Shown here: piece by piece, positions 1-5,737 of the stretch
Layout of the letters: every line of letters starts with the position of its first letter
Numbering within the stretch: position 1 is the first letter of the stretch
Assembly (NCBI GenBank): GCA_005885085.1
Contig: VAXY01000115.1
Span: 1-5,969, forward strand
Origin: Actinomycetota bacterium
GTDB lineage: Bacteria; Actinomycetota; Thermoleophilia; Gaiellales; Gaiellaceae
Direction of reading: 5' to 3'
Length of the DNA stretch: 5,969 bases
Position numbers and translations under genes: made by a program
Notes under the pieces: model-generated
What the model saw: only the letters and a program-made list of their open reading frames with translations
What the model was told of the DNA's origin: nothing
The model's database searches: none

Positions 1-2748
1 GGAGAGCATCAGCGATTCGGTGATCTCCAGAACGAGCGCGGACGCCGAGAGGCCCGACATCTCGAGGGCCTTGCGGACGTCGCCGACGAGCGTCTCCGAC
101 TGCAGCTGCCTGACCGACAGGTTGACGCTCATCGTCAACGGCTCGGTGCGCGGGAATTGCTCCTGCAGGCGAACGCCTTGGCGACACGCGGTCTCGAGGA
201 TCCAGCGCCCCATCGGGATGATCAGCCCGGTCTCCTCGGCGACGGGGATGAACTGGATGGGCGCGATCGTGCCGCGGGTGGGATGGTTCCAGCGGACCAG
301 AGCCTCGACGCCGAGGATGTCCCTCCCGGCGAGCCGGACCACCGGTTGGTAGTGAAGCTCGAGCTGCTCGAAGGTGAGCGCATGCTGCAGGTCGGAGCGC
401 AGCTCGAGTCGCTCGACGACGCGCTCGTGCATCGTCGGCTCGAAGACGCGGTAGCTCCCCTTGCTGTCGCGCTTGGCCATGTACATAGCGACGTCTGCGT
501 TCCGGAGCAGCTCCTCGGCCTCGGGCGTCTCGAGGTCCTCGCCGACGAGGCAGATCCCGACGCTCGCCCGCGGGAAGACGCTCTTCCCGTCGATGTCGAC
601 CGGGAGGTCGAGCGCGCGAAGGATGCGCGCCGCCGCGTCGGCCGCGTCGGCCGAGCCGTTCACCCCGTCGAGCAACACGGCGAATTCGTCGCCCCCGAAG
701 CGTGCGACGGTGTCGGTCGGACGCACGGCGATCTTGAGCCTGCGACCAACCTCCTGCAAGACCTCGTCGCCCGCCGCATGCCCGAGGCTGTCGTTGACCG
801 TCTTGAAGTCGTCGAGGTCGATGAACATGACCGCGATCTCCGGGACGCCGCGGCCGGCGCGCATGAGCGCGTGCTCGACGCGGTCGGAGAAGAGCGCGCG
901 GTTCGCGAGCTTCGTCACCGGGTCGTGGAAGGCCTGGTGGGCGAGCTGCTCCTCGAACGCCTTCCGCTCGCTGATGTCGCGGCTGTTCAGAACGATGCCG
1001 CGCACGTGCTCGTCGTGCAGCAGGTCGGTGTGCTGCACCTCGAAGCGGAGCAGCGTACCGTCGCGGTGATTGACCGAGCATTCGATCGTGTGGCCTTCGC
1101 TCACTCCCGAGCCGTCGACTGCGATCAACTGCGCGAGCAGTGGCCGGTCGGATTCGGTCAGCAGGCGGTCGAAGCGCTGTCCTTCGATCTCGTCGGCGCG
1201 ATAGCCGAGCACACGCTCGACCGACGGGCTCTGGTACGTGACGATTCCGTCCGCATCGAGGACGGTGATCAGATCGCTCGAGTGCGCGACGAGGGAGCGG
1301 AAACGCGCTTCGCTCTGGCGCCGGTGCAGATCGGCCGCGAGCGATGCGCCTTCGACCGCGAGCGAGACCTGCGTCGCGAGCGCGCCGAGCGCATCTGCGA
1401 GATCGCCTGTGACGGTCTCGGGGGACGAGACGACCAGCGCGCCGCGGATCTCACCGCGGACGGTGAGCGGCGCGATGACTGTCGAATGGCCCTCGGCCAA
1501 CCTGAGGTCGCCGCGCACGTGCGGCGGGAGCTCAGCGTGGACGATCTTCTTCGACTCCGAAACCTGGCGCAGCCAGTCGCGGGTGGCGACGGCGACCGTG
1601 CCGCCGGTGGCCCCGTCAGACGAAGCCTCCACCACGGCGTCTTCGCCTGAGACCAGCACGATCCGGACCGGCGGTTCCGCGTCGAGCAGGCGATGGACGG
1701 ACAGGATGGCCGCCTCGGCAACCTGCTGGTGGCCGGCGGCTGCGACGAGGTCGACGCCGGCTCTCCGGAGGGCACGCTCGCGTCGGACGACGCGCGCTTC
1801 CTGACGCACGAGCCCGGCCATGCGCGATACGACGAGGAGAAACAGGACTGCGGAGCCGACGATCAACACGAGTGCGTCCGTGTTGTGGATCGCCTGCGCG
1901 AAACGGATGCCGGGCGCGATCAGGCAGGCGCCGGCGAGCAGCGTCAGCCTGAGCGGCGTCAGCCGGGTGCGCGAATCCTCCGCCGGGGTCTCCAGCGACT
2001 GCATCGACGGGTGCAGCGCGGCGGCACCCCAGAGCAGGTAGTAGAAGATCCAGCCCGCGTCGTAGATGAGCTGGTAGTTGTAGGTGCCCTTGAGCAGCGC
2101 GAGGTTGTACGCGGAGTCCGTCGTGAGCAGGCAGACGATGCTGCCGACGAGGAGCCAGAAGGAGAGCGTGCGCCGGCCCGCATCGACCGCCAGGCGAATC
2201 AGGCCGGCGAGCAGCAGCACGTCACCGAGCGGGTAGGCCGCGCCGACGCCCGTCTGGAGCCACGTCTGGTCGGTCACGTGGATGTTCGGGGCGATCAGGA
2301 AGACCCACGAGAGCAGACCGACGCCGATCGTGAGGATGAGCGCATCGAACAGCGCCGTGCGATCGCGGCGCGGGTTGCGGCGCCTGACCAGCACGAAGAG
2401 ACCGGCGATCAGGACCGGATAGACCATGAGGTAGAGCGCGTCGCCGGCCGACGGGAACGGAACGTCGGCTCCGAAGACCTTCCGGTAGCCGTAGGTGTAG
2501 AGGTCGCCGCCGAAGTACAGGAACTGACCGGCGGCGAAGAGCCACCAGGCGGCGCGGGCGCCCGGTCGGTGCATTCGAATGCCGGCCACGATCGCGAGCA
2601 CGCCCGAGAGGCCCAGTGCGTTGATCAGCGGGCCGTTGCCGGCGAGGTGCGGAGCGAACAGGTACAGCGCGGTCAGCCCGCTCCCTGCAACCAGGTAGTA
2701 GATCCAGGCGCGGTTCCGAGCGCCGGCGGGCAGGGCGAGCACCTTCAT
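1..2748 (-). CDS. Membrane-bound GAF-PAS-GGDEF-EAL cyclic-di-GMP synthase/phosphodiesterase (3' end outside window)
   Basis: I translated this frame by hand from the ATG at 2748: 916 codons are open to the window edge. Residues 1-310 carry about ten hydrophobic helices (roughly 16-34, 42-58, 66-81, 103-121, 134-153, 168-188, 196-211, 229-246, 263-281, 290-309), with no signal peptide. A GAF-like domain follows (about 325-465), then PAS (about 477-595, starting EARFRSLV), GGDEF (about 597-760) and EAL (from about 780). The cyclase site is intact: GGDEF at 685-689, metal ligand D644 in IDLDDFK, and an inhibitory-site RxxD (RPTD, 676-679) at the correct spacing. The EAL domain shows EALVR (815-819), the metal ligand N876 in SVNLS and EITES (908-912); the DDFGTG loop would lie beyond the edge. 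Both c-di-GMP synthesis and hydrolysis therefore look possible, controlled by the membrane, GAF and PAS inputs. It is probably translated by coupling to the upstream gene, since no good ribosome binding site precedes the ATG. The membrane domain's ligand is unknown, and I do not assign it to a named MASE family. Confidence 0.95.
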   Translation of the reverse strand, partial: MKVLALPAGARNRAWIYYLVAGSGLTALYLFAPHLAGNGPLINALGLSGVLAIVAGIRMHRPGARAAWWLFAAGQFLYFGGDLYTYGYRKVFGADVPFPSAGDALYLMVYPVLIAGLFVLVRRRNPRRDRTALFDALILTIGVGLLSWVFLIAPNIHVTDQTWLQTGVGAAYPLGDVLLLAGLIRLAVDAGRRTLSFWLLVGSIVCLLTTDSAYNLALLKGTYNYQLIYDAGWIFYYLLWGAAALHPSMQSLETPAEDSRTRLTPLRLTLLAGACLIAPGIRFAQAIHNTDALVLIVGSAVLFLLVVSRMAGLVRQEARVVRRERALRRAGVDLVAAAGHQQVAEAAILSVHRLLDAEPPVRIVLVSGEDAVVEASSDGATGGTVAVATRDWLRQVSESKKIVHAELPPHVRGDLRLAEGHSTVIAPLTVRGEIRGALVVSSPETVTGDLADALGALATQVSLAVEGASLAADLHRRQSEARFRSLVAHSSDLITVLDADGIVTYQSPSVERVLGYRADEIEGQRFDRLLTESDRPLLAQLIAVDGSGVSEGHTIECSVNHRDGTLLRFEVQHTDLLHDEHVRGIVLNSRDISERKAFEEQLAHQAFHDPVTKLANRALFSDRVEHALMRAGRGVPEIAVMFIDLDDFKTVNDSLGHAAGDEVLQEVGRRLKIAVRPTDTVARFGGDEFAVLLDGVNGSADAADAAARILRALDLPVDIDGKSVFPRASVGICLVGEDLETPEAEELLRNADVAMYMAKRDSKGSYRVFEPTMHERVVERLELRSDLQHALTFEQLELHYQPVVRLAGRDILGVEALVRWNHPTRGTIAPIQFIPVAEETGLIIPMGRWILETACRQGVRLQEQFPRTEPLTMSVNLSVRQLQSETLVGDVRKALEMSGLSASALVLEITESLMLS
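2745..2748 (-). other. ATGA stop/start overlap (translational coupling)
   Basis: On the minus strand the TGA of the synthase gene (2747-2745) and the ATG of the c-di-GMP enzyme (2748-2746) share the four bases ATGA. Overlaps of this kind usually mean that terminating ribosomes restart on the second gene, which ties the amounts of the two proteins together. Only a weak GC-rich purine stretch lies upstream, which fits coupling better than independent initiation. Confidence 0.85.
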
Positions 2749-4037
2749 GCCGCCCGCTCGCTCGTTCGGGCCGGCTGGAGGTCGAAACGGTTGACGAGGC
2801 GGCCGAGCACCTCGAGCAATTGCTCGATCTCGGCCTCGGTGTTGGCCGCCGTGACCTGGATCCGGAACCCGACCTCGTTGCGCGGGACGAGTGGGTACGC
2901 GGCCAGGGTCACGTAGATGCCGTTGTCGAACAGGAAGCGCCCGACCGCGTCGATGTCCTCGTCACGGGCGAGCGGGACTTCGATGATCGGGAACCCGGAC
3001 CGGTTCGGCGTGTGCACGCCGAGTCGGGCGAGATAGTCGAGCACGGCGCTGGTCTTGCGCCAGAGCGCGGCGCGCACGACCTCGCCTCGCTGTTCGTTCA
3101 CATCCAAGCCGGTGAGCACGGTCGCGAGTGCTGCGATCGGAGAGGGGCCCGAGTAGAGGTAGGGCGGCGCGGCGGTCTTCAACAGCCGCTTGAGCTCGGG
3201 CGGGCACGTCAGAAAGGCGGCCAGTGACGAGTAGGCCTTCGACAGCCCCGACACGAGCACGAGGTGGTCGTAGGTTTCCCCGACATGCTTGACGATGCTG
3301 TTGCCCCGGGTCCCGTAGGGCGACAGCTCATCATCGCTGCGCTCTCCGAGGACACCGAAGCCGTGGGCGTCGTCGACGTAGAGCAGGGCGTCGTACTCGC
3401 GCGCGAGCCGCGCGAAGGCCGGGAGGTCGAGAGCGTTCCCCGTCATGCTGTTGACGCCGTCGACGCAGATCAGCCGCGGCATCGGGCCGCCTTCTTTGAG
3501 CAGGCGCTCGAGATCGTCCGCGTCCTCGAACTGGAACCGCTTCACGGTCGCGCCTCGCGCGCCGGCGAGCTGGCAGCCCTCGTAGATCGTCTTGTGCGCC
3601 CGTGACTCGACGTAGATCGTGCCGGAGCCGGCCAGCACCGGGATCACCGACATGTGGATCAGCGTGATCGTCGGCAGCACGAGCGTGTCCTCGGCGCCGA
3701 GCAGCTCCGTCAGGCGCTCTTCGATCTCGGTGTACAGAACCGGGCTGCCGAGCAGCCGCGACCAGCTCGGATGCGTGCCCCACTTCTGCAGATATCCGGG
3801 GATCGACTCGATGATCTCGCGGTCGAGGTCGAAGCCGAGGTAGTTGCACGACGCGAAGTCGGACAACCAGCGGTCGCCGACGCGGATCATTCGTCCGTCG
3901 ATCTCTTCGATCACCGCGTCCGTCATCGGATTGGAGCGCTCGAGCTCGGCCAGGTCGTGGACGGCGGCGAGCCACTTGTCGATCCAGGCATGGGGCTTCG
4001 GCGCGGCCCGTGGGCCGACGGGGATGCGCGCAGTCAT
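2745..4037 (-). CDS. PLP-dependent alpha-oxoamine synthase family enzyme (BioF/KBL/SPT/CqsA-like)
   Basis: This 430-residue protein belongs to the fold-type I alpha-oxoamine synthases, which decarboxylate and condense an amino acid with an acyl-CoA, normally as cytosolic dimers. Visible family marks are NYLGF (65-69), H148 in the cofactor-stacking position (SRAHKTIYEG), S197 in DGVNSMTG, DDAHG (222-226, with D222 for the pyridine nitrogen and H225), the Schiff-base lysine K267 in SGLSKAY, and R392 in FRIQVTAANT for the substrate carboxylate. The length is slightly above the 380-420 usual for the family. There are oddities. The usual FSSGYxAN stretch near the cofactor phosphate is replaced by LPTITLIHMS (121-130). 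D222 and K267 are 45 residues apart, against 32 in E. coli BioF. The usual AxHT near the C-terminus reads AANT. The substrate is therefore unresolved: biotin synthesis is unlikely without bio neighbours, and IYEGCQ recalls serine palmitoyltransferases. The ATG at 4037 lacks a clear ribosome binding site; M38 is a less likely alternative start. Confidence 0.93.
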   Translation of the reverse strand: MTARIPVGPRAAPKPHAWIDKWLAAVHDLAELERSNPMTDAVIEEIDGRMIRVGDRWLSDFASCNYLGFDLDREIIESIPGYLQKWGTHPSWSRLLGSPVLYTEIEERLTELLGAEDTLVLPTITLIHMSVIPVLAGSGTIYVESRAHKTIYEGCQLAGARGATVKRFQFEDADDLERLLKEGGPMPRLICVDGVNSMTGNALDLPAFARLAREYDALLYVDDAHGFGVLGERSDDELSPYGTRGNSIVKHVGETYDHLVLVSGLSKAYSSLAAFLTCPPELKRLLKTAAPPYLYSGPSPIAALATVLTGLDVNEQRGEVVRAALWRKTSAVLDYLARLGVHTPNRSGFPIIEVPLARDEDIDAVGRFLFDNGIYVTLAAYPLVPRNEVGFRIQVTAANTEAEIEQLLEVLGRLVNRFDLQPARTSERAA

Positions 4038-4109
4038 GCGGAGAGCATCGACGGCGACCGCCCCGGCCTTTAGGGCAACTTGCTGCCAGTTGTCAGCGCC
4101 TGGCTGCTG
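4038..4109 (-). other. 72-bp spacer between glycosidase and synthase genes
   Basis: This is the only gap within the three-gene minus-strand run. It has a weak potential hairpin (GCCAG at 4085-4089 with CTGGC at 4100-4104, 10-nt loop) but no U-tract, so it is not a convincing rho-independent terminator. I see no promoter of recognisable sigma70 form. Read-through from the glycosidase gene into the synthase gene is possible but not shown. Confidence 0.4.
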
Positions 4110-5123
4110 CTACATCGACGTGAACGGCTCGAGCAGGTGGCTGAAATCCCACATGCTCTGCACGATGCCCGAGCAGCTGTTCGAGCCGGTGCCCCCCGGA
4201 CAGCCGCCGTTGTCGCGCTGGATCGCCCAGATCGAGAGCGTGTTGAAGCCGTTCGCCTGCGCGTAGTCGTAGACCTGCTGCGCGTGCGCGAGAGTGGTCT
4301 TCTCGGTCTTCTTCGGGTAGTCGTCGAGCCCCGGCATCAGCGTGATCCCGACCATCGCGTCGAGCTGCGCGGTCGTCTTCGACGGATAGAGACCGTGCAG
4401 CTGGGCGACCAGGCCGTTCGCCGCGTTGGTCGCGGCCGCACCCATGTTGGTCGTGACGCGGTCGTAGTAGTCGAACGCCATGATGTTGACGACGTCGACA
4501 CGCGTGCCGTTCGCGATCGCGTTCTGCAGGATCGCCACGCCGGACGCCTCGAGCCCGGACGCCGACGTCGGCACCGTGTAGCTGACCTCGAACGGCCGGC
4601 GTTGCGCGGCCGCCCAGTCTTCGACGAGCTTGAGCGCCTTGTTCCTGCGGTCGATCCCGGCCGTGCGGTTGAGCGACCTGCCTTCGACGTCCATGTCGAG
4701 GCGGGTCACGTCGTAGCGCGTGATCACGTCCTCGTACGCGGCGGCGATCGTGTTCACGTCCTTGCACGAGTCGGCGATCTCGGTGCGGCCCTGGTCGGCG
4801 CTCCAGCCGCCGAAGGACGGGATCACGTCTCCGCCGATTCCGCGCAGCGATGCGATGTCGGACAGATAGCGGCCGTTCGAGACGGGATCCCTCCGCCTGC
4901 CGTTCCAGGCCAGCGTGCACGACGTCCTGGAGAGCGTCTCGAGGAAGGCGAGCGTGAAGTAGCGCGCGCCCGAGTCCTGGGCGGTCGTCGTGAGACTGTC
5001 GGTCGTCCAGGTCTCGAAGTACGGGGCATAGGCGTGCGCAGGCAGCGCCGTTGCGCCTTGCGCGCTCGTGGCACCGAGCCCGACGACTGCCGCAACGGCT
5101 GCAATCAGCGCGACACGCTTCAT
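4110..5123 (-). CDS. Secreted GH18 family chitinase-like glycosidase
   Basis: This 337-residue preprotein has a classical signal peptide (K2 R3, hydrophobic 4-17, likely cleavage after AQG at residue 23), so it acts outside the cell. The rest is one GH18 TIM barrel. SFGGW (103-107) is the SxGG strand. LDMDVEG (142-148) is the catalytic DxDxE with E147 as proton donor and D143/D145 as partners; the first D of the longer DxxDxDxE is T140. MAFDYY (215-220) supplies the D-Y pair that binds the substrate N-acetyl group, and W299 in SIWAIQRDN is the expected floor of the -1 subsite. SYTVPTSASGL (181-191) and VDVVNIMAFDY are typical of the actinobacterial secreted GH18 subgroup. C69/C120 and C308/C317 could form disulfides. 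Chitin or chito-oligosaccharide hydrolysis is likely. There is no carbohydrate-binding or Fn3 domain, so it is a minimal enzyme, perhaps for soluble substrates. The start is supported by the signal peptide and a purine-rich ribosome binding site. Confidence 0.93.
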   Translation of the reverse strand: MKRVALIAAVAAVVGLGATSAQGATALPAHAYAPYFETWTTDSLTTTAQDSGARYFTLAFLETLSRTSCTLAWNGRRRDPVSNGRYLSDIASLRGIGGDVIPSFGGWSADQGRTEIADSCKDVNTIAAAYEDVITRYDVTRLDMDVEGRSLNRTAGIDRRNKALKLVEDWAAAQRRPFEVSYTVPTSASGLEASGVAILQNAIANGTRVDVVNIMAFDYYDRVTTNMGAAATNAANGLVAQLHGLYPSKTTAQLDAMVGITLMPGLDDYPKKTEKTTLAHAQQVYDYAQANGFNTLSIWAIQRDNGGCPGGTGSNSCSGIVQSMWDFSHLLEPFTSM

Positions 5124-5127
5124 CTCT

Positions 5128-5136
5128 TCCCCTTCT
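5128..5136 (-). promoter_or_regulatory. Ribosome binding site of the GH18 gene
   Basis: On the minus strand AGAAGGGGA lies 4 nt before the ATG at 5123. It is the best ribosome binding site on this strand in the window and fixes the start exactly at the signal peptide. Confidence 0.7.
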
Positions 5137-5153
5137 ACGCCGTGGCCGCCGCA

Positions 5154-5182
5154 AGCCTAGGGATTCTTGAGGCTGGGGTCAG
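5154..5182 (-). promoter_or_regulatory. Possible weak promoter of the GH18 gene
   Basis: On the minus strand CTGACC (5182-5177) and TAGGCT (5159-5154) are separated by 17 bp and would start transcription about 25 nt before the ATG. They match the sigma70 consensus at only 4/6 and 3/6 positions, so this is a tentative reading. If real, the -35 element lies inside the 5173-5189 palindrome. Confidence 0.2.
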
Positions 5183-5189
5183 ACCCCAG
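5173..5189. repeat. Perfect 17-nt palindrome CTGGGGTC-A-GACCCCAG
   Basis: Eight bases on each side of a central A are exactly complementary; as RNA this gives a 7-bp stem with a 3-nt loop. It lies 49 bp upstream of the GH18 start codon, and the TGA of the doubtful 5179-5424 frame falls within it. No U-tract follows on either strand, so it is not a standard terminator. It could be an operator for the GH18 gene or a dispersed REP-like palindrome. I recall GGGGTCnGACCCC cores as common in high-GC environmental genomes near REP-associated transposases, but no transposase is present here. Confidence 0.75.
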
Positions 5190-5424
5190 AAGTCAGATTG
5201 GCACTCGTCTTCTCGGCCCGGTCCGTCAGCAGGTCGCACAGATCGGTCGCACTCAGGGCTCGCTCTCCGCGCCGCGAAGCGAACATCGGGCTGATGGATC
5301 CCTCTGCGGGCCAACCGGCGGGATACCACCAGCGCGGCTTCCGCCCAGCCTTCGCATAGCGCACGAATCGACCGCCGCGCGTCGTGTACCTGGTGTGGAA
5401 CGAATCCACTCCACTCCAGAGCAC
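5179..5424 (-). CDS. Doubtful 81-residue hypothetical protein
   Basis: The frame begins with GTG at 5424, 23 nt after the stop of the upstream two-helix protein gene, and ends in the palindrome. It would be a basic, soluble, Trp- and Tyr-containing protein (GRKPRWWYPAG at residues 27-37), with no signal peptide, membrane helix or motif I recognise. About three quarters of its third codon positions are G or C, which is coding-like but lower than in the large genes. No ribosome binding site stands at a usable distance from the GTG. The frame is open upstream as far as the TGA at 5457-5455 without a better start, so it may be chance or the remnant of an older gene. An overlapping minus-strand frame of 114 codons (5135-5479) has less protein-like composition. 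If neither is real, 5124-5447 is about 320 bp of non-coding DNA holding only the palindrome. Confidence 0.3.
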   Translation of the reverse strand: MLWSGVDSFHTRYTTRGGRFVRYAKAGRKPRWWYPAGWPAEGSISPMFASRRGERALSATDLCDLLTDRAEKTSANLTSGV

Positions 5425-5447
5425 CTTCGTGCGTCTGACGAAGGGGA

Positions 5448-5651
5448 TCAGCGATCATGCTCGTCGAGGACGAGCGCACGTGGCACGAACAACACCGCTG
5501 CAGCCAGCAAAATTACGGCACCGACCTCTGCCGCGAGGGCCCCGAACACCAGCAGCAAAACGACGATCGTGGCCGCTCCAAACGCGAGTCGGACGGCGAT
5601 GAAGATCGGCGAGGCCGGCAATCTCTCGGCGGGCTCGATCGTCCGCGGCAT
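5448..5651 (-). CDS. Small two-helix membrane protein, unknown function
   Basis: This 67-residue protein starts with ATG at 5651. It has a short polar N-terminus, a first hydrophobic helix at about 17-40 (with R21 near its start), a tight turn around E42, a second helix at about 43-60, and a charged tail LDEHDR. It would sit in the cytoplasmic membrane as a hairpin. About 78% of its third codon positions are G or C, consistent with coding, and the clean hydrophobic pattern is unlikely in a random frame. The ribosome binding site is weak (AAGAGAA about 9 nt upstream). It is the first minus-strand gene facing the protease gene across an 86-bp divergent region. I do not recognise a family. Other overlapping minus-strand frames here (5513-5695, 5455-5685) are Arg/Ser-rich and look like shadows. 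Confidence 0.55.
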   Translation of the reverse strand: MPRTIEPAERLPASPIFIAVRLAFGAATIVVLLLVFGALAAEVGAVILLAAAVLFVPRALVLDEHDR

Positions 5652-5662
5652 TCGCTGATTCT

Positions 5663-5696
5663 CTTGACTTTCGATCGGAGCCCAACCATAGTCAAG
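5663..5696. repeat. 7-bp inverted repeat CTTGACT-N20-AGTCAAG
   Basis: The arms at 5663-5669 and 5690-5696 are perfectly complementary with 20 bp between them, giving arm centres 27 bp apart, about two and a half helical turns. The left arm contains the -35 hexamer TTGACT of the plus promoter. The right arm overlaps its -10 and is itself TTGACT read on the minus strand. It could be two face-to-face -35 elements or a regulator site. Confidence 0.5.
5664..5692 (+). promoter_or_regulatory. Sigma70-like promoter of the S53-like peptidase gene
   Basis: TTGACT (5664-5669) and CATAGT (5687-5692) are spaced by an ideal 17 bp, matching consensus at 5/6 and 4/6 positions. Transcription would begin near 5699, leaving a leader of about 39 nt that contains the ribosome binding site. 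Confidence 0.5.
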
Positions 5697-5724
5697 CGGC
5701 TTTTCTGTTTTTCAACGCATATCC

Positions 5725-5731
5725 GAGGGGG
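5725..5731 (+). promoter_or_regulatory. Ribosome binding site of the S53-like peptidase gene
   Basis: GAGGGGG ends 6 nt before the ATG at 5738. The strong purine match and correct spacing fix this start, and a signal peptide follows immediately. Confidence 0.75.
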
Positions 5732-5737
5732 TCATCA

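Larger units (their letters stand above)
5652..5737. promoter_or_regulatory. Divergent intergenic control region
   Basis: This 86-bp gap lies between the start codons of the two-helix protein (minus) and the S53-like peptidase (plus). It is clearly richer in A+T than its surroundings, including a T-rich run at 5700-5712, as expected for a promoter region. It holds the plus-strand promoter, the inverted repeat and the peptidase ribosome binding site listed separately. Confidence 0.6.

Noticed and set aside
633..650. 9-bp tandem duplication (CCGCGTCGG twice) in the GGDEF coding region
   Set aside because: It encodes an Ala/Asp-rich surface loop (ADAADAA) in frame and does not disturb the domain; simple repeats like this are common in GC-rich genes.
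157..1650. Long plus-strand open frame (497 codons) opposite the GGDEF/EAL gene
   Set aside because: It is the antisense of a gene with strong domain evidence. Its product is a low-complexity Asp/Glu/Arg/Val/Ala-rich chain with no domain, which is typical of mirror frames in high-GC genes.
1693..2916. Plus-strand open frame (407 codons) opposite the sensor and synthase genes
   Set aside because: Its composition is Glu/Arg/Gln-rich, it spans two well-supported minus-strand genes and their overlap, and it has no recognisable motif or ribosome binding site.
3331..3975. Minus-strand 214-codon frame within the oxoamine synthase
   Set aside because: It is an out-of-frame, Arg/Ala-rich reading of the same strand as the synthase, whose motifs are all in the other frame.
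4034..4048. Four-codon upstream frame (ATG at 4048) whose stop overlaps the synthase ATG
   Set aside because: An ATGA overlap with a leader reading MLSA could suggest coupling, but there is no ribosome binding site before it and so short a frame arises easily by chance.
4080..5294. Plus-strand open frame (404 codons) opposite the GH18 gene
   Set aside because: It is the antisense shadow of a glycosidase with signal peptide and catalytic motifs, and it is Arg/Val/Asp-rich without domains.
5697..5715. T-rich stretch as a terminator
   Set aside because: No stable hairpin precedes the T-run on the plus strand, and it lies downstream of a good promoter in the peptidase leader, where AT-rich sequence is expected.
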